The position numbers and the translations under genes were made by a program. From Sulfurimonas sp. (GTDB lineage: Bacteria > Campylobacterota > Campylobacteria > Campylobacterales > Sulfurimonadaceae), in assembly GCA_024762705.1 (NCBI GenBank), contig JANTGW010000081.1:1-5087 (forward strand): 5,087 nt of DNA, given 5' to 3'. Shown here one piece after another: positions 1 to 5,087 of the stretch; position 1 is the first letter of the stretch, and each line of letters opens with the position of its first letter. Under the pieces are notes generated by a model. It saw only the letters and a list, made by a program, of their open reading frames with translations, was not told the origin of the DNA and ran no database searches.

Positions 1-15
1 CATTGAAAATATTTA

Positions 16-24
16 TGCTATAAT
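16..24 (+). promoter_or_regulatory. Extended -10 promoter for the cyclase/lipoprotein operon
   Basis: The sequence TGC-TATAAT gives a perfect -10 hexamer (19-24) with the TGn extension (16-18), the form typical of vegetative promoters in Campylobacterota, which often have no clear -35 box. Transcription would start near position 31, giving a leader of about 35 nt before the ATG at 66. A -35 region would fall at or beyond the window edge and cannot be judged. No other promoter is visible before the downstream lipoprotein gene, so this one probably drives both genes. Confidence 0.65.
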
Positions 25-65
25 GTTTTTTACTGCTTAATCTGTAAAAAGGTGTATAAACATAG

Positions 66-1955
66 ATGGTAGAATCTGTAAAGAAAAAAGCAAAGTATAT
101 ATATGTCAGTACGGCTCTAATCATTGTACTAAGTGCGTTATCCATATTTTTACTTGTTATAGAAGAGAAAAATGCTAGTACTTTAGTCAATATAGCAGGA
201 AAACAACGGACAATAATTCAACGCCTGGCTCTATTGTCAAATAATTATTTTGATGATTTAAATAAAGATGAGACAAAGAAAAAAATACTCCAACAAATAC
301 AAGAACTAAAACGCAATCAGCAGTACTTAGAAACTGTTGATAATAAAATTGTAAACAATATCTTATACGGGTATGGTTATCAATATGACAACCTTTTAAA
401 GCAATATATAAATATAGTTGAAAACTTTTTAAACAAGCCTACAGAAAAATTATTAAATATTATAAACTACACAAATGAGGCATTGTTAACAACGGCTGAT
501 ACTTTGACAATTTTACTGGTAAAAGAAAATGATAATAAGATAGATACAATAACTTATTTGTTAATTGCATCTATTGTTTTCATTTTGTTGATAACTTATG
601 TTATGTATAAAAAGATCACCCTGGTATCTATAGACAAGACGGGTGATTATATCAACGAAATAAATAAACAAAAAGTTTTTATAAATGCCATTGTTGATAA
701 TTCAGCTCATGCAATTATCGTCACAGACACAAAAGGAAAGATCACTCTTTTTAACAAAGCTGCAGAAAAAATGCTTGGGTACAGTGTAAATGAAGTACTT
801 TTGAAACAAACACCTGCCTTATTTCATAAACCTGATGAAGTAATTAGCAGAGCAAAGCAGCTAAGCAGGGAATTTAATGCTGATATTAAACCGGGTTTTG
901 AGGTTTTTGTTGAAAAAACAAACAGAGGTTTGCCAAACAACGATGAATGGATCTATGTACGTAAAGATTCCAGTGAAATAATAGTAAGACTGAGTATAAC
1001 CAAGATTACAAACTCGCAAAACAGTATTATCGGTTATATAGGCATGGCTGAAGACATTACAACTGCAAAACATAATGAAATAAATCTGAAAAAATATCTT
1101 CAGTTAATCAATGCGAACATTATCACATCATCCACTGATCTTACAGGAAAAATTATTTATACTTCTGAGGCTTTTTGTAAAATAAGCGGCTATACAAAAG
1201 AAGAATTACTAGGGAAAAATCATAATATCGTCAGGCATCCTGATATGCCAAAAGAGCTCTACACAGATATGTGGGAACATTTAGTGAACGATAAAGTTTG
1301 GAGCGGAGAGATAAAAAATCTGAAAAAAGACGGTACATTTTACTGGGTGAAGGCAACAATATCTCCAAGTTATGATTATGATGGCAAAAAAACCGGCTAT
1401 ACGGCAATCAGACAGGACATCACAAATGAAAAATTAATTGAAGTAATGTCTGTAACCGATGGACTAACTAATATCTTTAATCGAAGACATTTTGATGATA
1501 TCTTCCCTAAAATACTCAAAACAAATTTAAGGAACAAAGAGCATATTAATTTTTTGATGATGGATGTAGACCATTTCAAGCAATACAATGACACATACGG
1601 ACATCAAATGGGTGACAAAGTCCTTATCGAAATAGCAAAGAGCTTGAAAAAACTGCTCAAACGTCAAGATGATCTTTGTTTTAGACTGGGCGGTGAAGAG
1701 TTCGGTGTCGTGTTTTATACTGAAAATACAGATGAAGCATTGCGTTATGCCCACAAGATCAAACAAAGTATAGAAGATTTAAAGATAGAACATTCTAAAA
1801 ATAGTGCCGGAAAATATGTGACAGCATCTATGGGACTTATATGTTTAAAATCTTCTCAAACTGTTAATGAAGATACAATTTATCGCGAAGCAGACAAACT
1901 GCTTTATCAGGCCAAGGAACATGGTAGAAATAAAATTGTTATGAAGGAGATATGA
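66..1955 (+). CDS. Membrane-bound sensory diguanylate cyclase (PilJ/NarX-like sensor, PAS, Aer-like PAS, GGDEF)
   Basis: A 629-residue inner-membrane enzyme predicted to make cyclic di-GMP from two GTP. Visible parts: TM1 about 12-32; a helical periplasmic sensor of about 130 residues opening with a PilJ/NarX-type P-box (INxAGxxRxxxxR-like, residues 41-53); TM2 about 163-179; no obvious HAMP domain; PAS1 about 203-332 (N230, GYS, WIYVRKDSS at 295-303); PAS2 about 344-453 closely resembling the FAD-binding PAS of Aer (VRHPDMPK at 389-396, W403, W412); and a GGDEF domain about 462-629. The GGDEF domain looks active. It has signature GGEEF at 542-546, metal and substrate residues D500, N508 and D517 matching PleD D327, N335 and D344, and an inhibitory I-site RQDD at 533-536 exactly five residues before GGEEF, so product feedback is expected. 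There is no EAL or HD-GYP domain. The start is fixed by an in-frame TAG directly upstream (63-65). The only Shine-Dalgarno candidate, AAGG at 49-52, is unusually distant (13 nt), so translation may be weak. The stop overlaps the next gene's start. The architecture is confident; the signal sensed is unknown. Confidence 0.92.
   Translation: MVESVKKKAKYIYVSTALIIVLSALSIFLLVIEEKNASTLVNIAGKQRTIIQRLALLSNNYFDDLNKDETKKKILQQIQELKRNQQYLETVDNKIVNNILYGYGYQYDNLLKQYINIVENFLNKPTEKLLNIINYTNEALLTTADTLTILLVKENDNKIDTITYLLIASIVFILLITYVMYKKITLVSIDKTGDYINEINKQKVFINAIVDNSAHAIIVTDTKGKITLFNKAAEKMLGYSVNEVLLKQTPALFHKPDEVISRAKQLSREFNADIKPGFEVFVEKTNRGLPNNDEWIYVRKDSSEIIVRLSITKITNSQNSIIGYIGMAEDITTAKHNEINLKKYLQLINANIITSSTDLTGKIIYTSEAFCKISGYTKEELLGKNHNIVRHPDMPKELYTDMWEHLVNDKVWSGEIKNLKKDGTFYWVKATISPSYDYDGKKTGYTAIRQDITNEKLIEVMSVTDGLTNIFNRRHFDDIFPKILKTNLRNKEHINFLMMDVDHFKQYNDTYGHQMGDKVLIEIAKSLKKLLKRQDDLCFRLGGEEFGVVFYTENTDEALRYAHKIKQSIEDLKIEHSKNSAGKYVTASMGLICLKSSQTVNEDTIYREADKLLYQAKEHGRNKIVMKEI
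1944..1950 (+). promoter_or_regulatory. Shine-Dalgarno site that decides the lipoprotein start
   Basis: A strong AAGGAGA lies inside the last codons of the cyclase gene, just before two adjacent ATGs (1952 and 1955). The GGAG core is only 2 nt from the first ATG but 5 nt from the second, which favours initiation at 1955. Either choice overlaps the cyclase stop codon (1953-1955) and implies translational coupling. Confidence 0.75.
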
Positions 1956-2869
1956 TGAAATGGTTGATTCCTTTGATAAGTATCATATTTATAATAAGCG
2001 GATGTGAAAACATTTCAAATAAGAAAGAATTTAAGATCGGTACGAATATTTGGCCTGGATACGAAGCCTTGCATCTTGCAAAATCTGGGAATTATTTTCA
2101 TGAAAGCGGTATAGATGTAATAAGATATCCTTCCGCAACTGAAGTGTTAAACAAGTTTAGAAAAAAAGAACTTGATGCGGCTGCACTGACACTCGATGAG
2201 GTGGTTTTACTTCATGACCAGGGTTATCATCCTGTAATAGTCGCGGTATTGGATATTTCTAATGGAGCGGATGCAGTTATAGCGCAAAGTGAAATCAAAT
2301 CTATAAATGAGTTAAAAAACAAAAGTATCGGTGTAGAAAATAGCGCCTTGGGTGCATATATGCTGACACATTTGCTCCAAAAAGCAAAACTTACCAATAA
2401 AGATATTATATTGGTGCCATTAGCGGTAAATCAACATGAACATGCTTTTAAGCAAAAAGTTGTGGATGCTGTTGTTACATTTGAACCCACTGTCTCTAAA
2501 CTGCTTAAAATGGGAGGAAATATAGTTTTTAGTTCAAAAGATATACCCGGTGAGATTGTTGATGTTTTAGTAGTTCAAGAAGAGTTGAAAAATACAAAAC
2601 TTATTGATGATATTTTACAAGGCTGGTCTAAGGCAGTTGCAAAGATAAATCAAAAAGACAAAAATACAATTTCGGTAATGGCAAATGGGCTGCAACAAAG
2701 CGAAGAAGAACTTCTTGCATCTTTGAAGACTTTAAGTATTCCCTCACTGCAAGAATCGAATATATTGATCAAAGATGGAACTCTAAAAGAGAGTATTGTA
2801 GAAACAGGCGAAATAATGCATGAAAAAAGATTAATTAAATCAAAGGCAGAACCTGAAAATTTTTTCTAA
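1955..2869 (+). CDS. NitT/TauT-family substrate-binding lipoprotein (NMT1/NrtA/TauA-like), without transporter genes nearby
   Basis: A 304-residue type II periplasmic binding protein of the group that binds nitrate, sulfonates, pyrimidine precursors and similar small ligands. The N-terminus is a lipoprotein signal: a short hydrophobic stretch (residues 3-14) ending in lipobox I-S-G-C with the acylated Cys at 17, followed by Glu at +2. The mature domain starts with FKIGTNIWPGYEAL (about 26-39) and contains the family-typical segments SNGADAVIA (102-110), GVENSALGAYML (126-137), DAVVTFEPT (171-179) and IPGEIVDVLVV (about 197-207). Length is normal and the frame is intact. The ATG at 1952 would add one Met, but the Shine-Dalgarno spacing favours 1955. 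Overlap with the diguanylate cyclase stop shows the two are one operon. No ABC permease or ATPase is present on either side, since the next gene is convergent serS. This suggests a sensory role: delivering ligand occupancy to the periplasmic domain of the cyclase, as NspS does for MbaA. An uptake role with a transporter encoded elsewhere remains possible. The ligand cannot be predicted. Confidence 0.88.
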   Translation: MKWLIPLISIIFIISGCENISNKKEFKIGTNIWPGYEALHLAKSGNYFHESGIDVIRYPSATEVLNKFRKKELDAAALTLDEVVLLHDQGYHPVIVAVLDISNGADAVIAQSEIKSINELKNKSIGVENSALGAYMLTHLLQKAKLTNKDIILVPLAVNQHEHAFKQKVVDAVVTFEPTVSKLLKMGGNIVFSSKDIPGEIVDVLVVQEELKNTKLIDDILQGWSKAVAKINQKDKNTISVMANGLQQSEEELLASLKTLSIPSLQESNILIKDGTLKESIVETGEIMHEKRLIKSKAEPENFF

Positions 2870-2870
2870 C

Positions 2871-2890
2871 TTACATGTAAAGTTTTACAT
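2871..2890. repeat. Overlapping short palindromes at the convergent gene junction
   Basis: TTACATGTAA (2871-2880) is a perfect 10-bp palindrome. It overlaps a second inverted repeat, ATGTAAA-GT-TTTACAT (2875-2890). Both share half-sites with the longer hairpin at 2879-2914, so the three structures are mutually exclusive. They occupy the 15-bp gap between the lipoprotein and serS stop codons and the last serS codons. Function is unknown. Confidence 0.5.
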
Positions 2891-2914
2891 ACCCAGATAA
2901 GGGTGTAAAACTTT
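2879..2914. terminator. Stem-loop at the convergent junction, possible terminator
   Basis: An 11-bp perfect stem (2879-2889 AAAGTTTTACA with 2904-2914 TGTAAAACTTT) is capped, after a 2-nt bulge, by three C-G pairs (2892-2894 with 2901-2903) and a 6-nt loop. The serS stop codon (2885-2887) lies inside the left arm. For plus-strand transcripts the stem is followed by only a short T run (TTTT, 2912-2915), and for minus-strand transcripts by no T run. If this is a terminator it is a weak or atypical one. Its location between two convergent stop codons is what supports the call. Confidence 0.4.
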
Positions 2915-4135
2915 TGGAATATCTATACTTCCGTCTTCATTTTGAAAATTTTCCATAATAGCTACAAGAGTACGGCCTACTGCCAAAGATGAACCATTAA
3001 GTGTGTGTACAAGTTCATTCTTTTTCCCATTTTTGTAACGGATTTTAGCGCGGCGTGCTTGAAAGTCTCTTGTATTTGAAACCGAAGATATTTCACGGTA
3101 GGTATTTTGCCCTGGCAGCCATACTTCAAGATCTATCGTCTTTGCAGCTGAAAAACCAAGATCTCCTGTACAAAGGGTAACGAGTCTATGTGGTAACTCC
3201 AAAGCTGTAAGCAAGTCTGATGCACATGCAACCATGTTCTCAAAGATAATGTCACTCTCACCCGGTGTTGCTATGCTGACAAGTTCTACTTTATGAAACT
3301 GGTGCTGTCTTATCATCCCACGAGTGTCACGTCCTGCAGCACCGGCTTCTTTTCTAAAACATGATGTATAGGCTGTCATTTGCTTAGGCAGTTCATCTGT
3401 CGTTAAAATTTCGTCTTGATAGAGATTCGTTACAGGAACTTCAGCCGTTGGAATCAAGAAAAGTTCAGGATCTTCGATCTTATACAGATCATCTTCAAAC
3501 TTTGGAAGCTGACCAGTGCCTTCGAGTGCTCTCCTGTTTACAAGTGCCGGAACACTTACCTCTTCAAAGCCTCTCTCACGGTTAAAATCAAGCATAAAGT
3601 TTATAAGGGCACGTTCGAGTCTTGCTCCCATTCCAAAGCTTACAGAAAATCTAGAAGTAGCGAGTTTTACACCGCGTTCGAAGTCTATCCAGCCGTTTTG
3701 TTCTGCAAGTTCCCAGTGCTCTTTTGGCGTGAATGAAAATTCTCTAGGAGTGAGTACTTTTTTGATCTCTACATTGTCATCCTCATCTGCACCGTCTGGC
3801 ACATCATCATCAGGTATGTTTGGAATCGCCATAGCAAGTGCTTCGAGTTCTTCTTGGCGCAGCCTTTGGATCTCTAGAGCATCAGCAATACGAATTTTAT
3901 TTTCATCTACTTTTTTCTTTAACTCCGTAACATCTTTACCTTCGCGTTTATACTGTCCAAACTCTTTACTCATGGCATTTTGTGCAGCTTGAAGTGCTTC
4001 AAAGTTCGCTTTTGCCTCTTTGAGTTCTTCAAATTTGATCTTTACTTTCTCTAAAAGTTTTTCATCAACACCTTTACGTTTAAGCTTATTGCTTATGCCT
4101 TCAAAATCTTTTTGCAGTAGTTTTAAATCAATCAT
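2885..4135 (-). CDS. serS: Seryl-tRNA synthetase
   Basis: A cytoplasmic class II aminoacyl-tRNA synthetase that activates serine with ATP and loads it onto tRNA-Ser. At 416 residues it has normal bacterial length. Residues about 1-105 form the charged, helical N-terminal arm (antiparallel coiled coil) that contacts the long variable arm of tRNA-Ser. The catalytic core follows: motif 1 region about 171-200 with the conserved Pro at 196; the serine-pocket TAE triplet at 230-232; motif 2 at 259-285 ([15 protein letters not shown], then QFHKVE at 279-284); the REISSVSN segment at 347-354; and motif 3 at 377-398 with its Arg at 388 (GSSLAVGRT). All expected key residues are present and there is no frameshift. 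The ATG is supported by TAAGGA six nucleotides upstream. It lies 13 nt after the stop of the MTHFR-family gene on the same strand, so it is probably cotranscribed. The 3' end runs into a hairpin shared with the convergent lipoprotein gene. Confidence 0.98.
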   Translation of the reverse strand: MIDLKLLQKDFEGISNKLKRKGVDEKLLEKVKIKFEELKEAKANFEALQAAQNAMSKEFGQYKREGKDVTELKKKVDENKIRIADALEIQRLRQEELEALAMAIPNIPDDDVPDGADEDDNVEIKKVLTPREFSFTPKEHWELAEQNGWIDFERGVKLATSRFSVSFGMGARLERALINFMLDFNRERGFEEVSVPALVNRRALEGTGQLPKFEDDLYKIEDPELFLIPTAEVPVTNLYQDEILTTDELPKQMTAYTSCFRKEAGAAGRDTRGMIRQHQFHKVELVSIATPGESDIIFENMVACASDLLTALELPHRLVTLCTGDLGFSAAKTIDLEVWLPGQNTYREISSVSNTRDFQARRAKIRYKNGKKNELVHTLNGSSLAVGRTLVAIMENFQNEDGSIDIPKVLHPYLGM

Positions 4136-4140
4136 TTTTT

Positions 4141-4146
4141 TCCTTA
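4141..4146 (-). promoter_or_regulatory. Ribosome binding site of serS
   Basis: On the minus strand this reads TAAGGA, followed by an A run leading straight into the ATG at 4135. The spacing from AAGG to ATG is 6 nt. The site sits within the 13-nt gap after the upstream gene's stop codon and supports the chosen serS start. Confidence 0.7.
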
Positions 4147-4148
4147 CT

Positions 4149-5060
4149 TTATACTAATATATCTTTGGCTATTTGAAACTGATTCGCTGTCATTAAGTGA
4201 ATCTTCGGATGTAATGCTTTGAGCTCTTCAAAAAGCTTTTTACTTAATTCAAATCCGACTTTATACTCTTCATCTATGCCTTTTTTATTGGCTTCTCGAA
4301 GTTTGTCTATCCAGCATGGGGGCACGTTTATACCCGGTACATGAGAAGACAGAAACTGTGCAGTACGTAGTTTTGTAATAGGAAAAACGCCCAAAATGAG
4401 TTCTGCATTTTTGTTTTCACGACAACATTCTTGATTTGCCTGGTCTCTCAGTTCTAAAAGCTGCTTTGCATTTTCAAGATCATATACAGGCTGGGTAATA
4501 ATGCCAACCGCTCCGTGTTTTATCTTCTTTTGCATCTTTTTTTGGAGCGTTTTGGGGTTTTTTGCATAAGAATTGACAACAGCAAAAGGGTGTATATGTT
4601 TTGGCGCAACACTTAGGGGTTTTGCAGCATAGTCCATGCCGGCATTTAACGCGGCGATTATATCAAGGAGTAAAGAACTGTCTCCTTCAAATACGCCTTT
4701 TGTATTTGGCTGGTCGGAGATAGTGGCAGGATCTCCGGTAAGTGCTAAAATAGCTCTAATATCAAACTCATTTGAACCTAAAAGGTCTGACTGCAGAGCT
4801 ATTTTGTTCCTATCACGCATACTCATGGTCGCTATGACAGGTTTGTTGAATCTGTCTTGAAGGAGTTTTGCCGCAAAAAGTGCGTTGTATTTGAGTTTTG
4901 CCAAAGGATTGTCTGTTGTGGAAAACCCGTCAACCAACTCTGCAAGACCCAGTGCTTCTATCTTATCTATAGTAGGCGTGAAGCTAGCTGAATGTCCGGG
5001 TGTAGTCTCCAGAGTAATATATGTGTCGTTTTTTAACTTATTTATGAGTGTGTCAAACAA
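4149..5060 (-). CDS. Methylenetetrahydrofolate reductase family protein (MetF-like)
   Basis: A 303-residue TIM-barrel flavoprotein of the MTHFR family, which reduces 5,10-methylene-THF to 5-methyl-THF for methionine synthesis and one-carbon metabolism. Length matches bacterial MetF. Visible landmarks: catalytic-type Glu at 18 ([10 protein letters not shown], matching Glu28 of E. coli MetF); [14 protein letters not shown] at 82-95; LTGDP at 107-111 with Asp110 at the place of E. coli Asp120; ITQPVYD at 188-194 with Gln190 at the place of Gln183; GVFPITK at 224-230; and a C-terminal IHLMTANQ. The RDRN...LQSDLLG and LTGDP segments resemble the MTHFR half of YitJ-type homocysteine methyltransferase/MTHFR fusions more than E. 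coli MetF (LRGD). The stretch before RDRN, ATMSM, lacks the His normally found there (HxTC). It may therefore be a divergent paralogue, so no gene symbol is assigned. The start is TTG: no ATG is available nearby, the protein begins at the expected family position, and AGGA lies 6 nt upstream. serS follows after 13 nt. Confidence 0.88.
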   Translation of the reverse strand: MFDTLINKLKNDTYITLETTPGHSASFTPTIDKIEALGLAELVDGFSTTDNPLAKLKYNALFAAKLLQDRFNKPVIATMSMRDRNKIALQSDLLGSNEFDIRAILALTGDPATISDQPNTKGVFEGDSSLLLDIIAALNAGMDYAAKPLSVAPKHIHPFAVVNSYAKNPKTLQKKMQKKIKHGAVGIITQPVYDLENAKQLLELRDQANQECCRENKNAELILGVFPITKLRTAQFLSSHVPGINVPPCWIDKLREANKKGIDEEYKVGFELSKKLFEELKALHPKIHLMTANQFQIAKDILV

Positions 5061-5066
5061 AAAAAA

Positions 5067-5072
5067 TCCTAA
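5067..5072 (-). promoter_or_regulatory. Ribosome binding site supporting the TTG start
   Basis: The minus strand reads TTAGGA, then six T, then the TTG start codon at 5060-5058. AGGA-to-start spacing is 6 nt, which is good, and justifies the non-ATG start. The spacer and start codon share an uninterrupted T8 run (5059-5066). Confidence 0.55.
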
Positions 5073-5075
5073 TTC

Positions 5076-5083
5076 GCTATAAT
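5076..5083 (+). promoter_or_regulatory. Possible -10 element of a divergent promoter at the window edge
   Basis: GCTATAAT contains a perfect TATAAT hexamer (5078-5083) directed rightward out of the window. The similar GCTATAAT at 17-24 precedes the cyclase gene. It would serve a gene beyond the right edge, divergent from the MTHFR-family gene. No -35 element is recognised and the target gene is not visible, so this is tentative. Confidence 0.35.
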
Positions 5084-5087
5084 TGCG

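Noticed and set aside
1..20. CAT at 1-3 as the ATG of a divergent minus-strand gene leaving the left edge
   Set aside because: The minus-strand sequence before it has no Shine-Dalgarno-like motif and only one codon is visible, so it cannot be supported.
3..24. TTGAAA at 3-8 as a -35 box for the promoter at 19-24
   Set aside because: The spacer would be only 10 bp, far below the usual 16-18 bp.
861..1766. Minus-strand open frames of 65-79 codons inside the cyclase gene
   Set aside because: They are antisense to well-conserved PAS and GGDEF coding sequence and have no recognisable domain.
1955..2869. The lipoprotein as part of a local ABC importer operon
   Set aside because: No permease or ATPase gene is present. 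The upstream gene is a diguanylate cyclase and the downstream gene is convergent serS.
2875..2890. ATGTAAA-GT-TTTACAT as a regulator operator
   Set aside because: It lies between two convergent stop codons with no promoter next to it, so operator function is unlikely; it is kept only as a repeat.
3516..3992. A 158-codon open frame on the plus strand opposite serS, and a 106-codon frame at 3416-3736
   Set aside because: Both are antisense to the strongly conserved serS coding sequence, have low-complexity Ser-rich or unrecognisable translations, and show no ribosome binding site of note.
4636..5082. Short plus-strand open frames opposite the MTHFR-family gene (4636-4860, 4885-5082)
   Set aside because: They overlap conserved MTHFR motifs on the other strand and their translations look like reverse-strand shadows.
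1..5087. CRISPR arrays, tRNA or rRNA genes, insertion sequences, attachment sites
   Set aside because: No regularly spaced repeats, RNA gene signatures, transposase coding sequence or flanking direct repeats were seen; the window is almost fully occupied by four intact genes.

Overview
The window carries four complete genes in two convergent pairs and no RNA genes, mobile elements or CRISPR. The A+T-rich composition, extended -10 promoter elements of the TGnTATAAT type, and an Aer-type PAS domain inside a signalling protein suggest a free-living Campylobacterota (epsilonproteobacterium, for example Sulfurimonas/Sulfuricurvum-like). That assignment rests on overall character, not on a marker-gene comparison.

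Left half, plus strand (16-2869): a clear extended -10 promoter leads into a membrane-bound diguanylate cyclase (66-1955). Its domain order is TM, PilJ/NarX-like periplasmic helical sensor, TM, PAS, Aer-like PAS, GGDEF. Its stop codon overlaps the start of a NitT/TauT-type (NMT1/NrtA/TauA superfamily) substrate-binding lipoprotein (1955-2869). No permease or ATPase gene of an ABC transporter lies in the window. The two genes are translationally coupled and probably form a sensory unit in which the lipoprotein presents a ligand to the periplasmic domain of the cyclase and so sets c-di-GMP output. That is an inference, by analogy with NspS-MbaA of Vibrio cholerae. This pair is the most interesting content of the window.

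Centre (2870-2915): the convergent junction is only 15 bp long. It contains nested inverted repeats, including an 11-bp perfect stem that spans the serS stop codon and may act as a transcription barrier or terminator.

Right half, minus strand (2885-5060): a likely two-gene housekeeping operon reads right to left. First comes a methylenetetrahydrofolate reductase family protein with a TTG start (5060-4149). After a 13-nt gap comes seryl-tRNA synthetase, serS (4135-2885). A TATAAT element at the extreme right edge faces out of the window and may serve a divergent gene.
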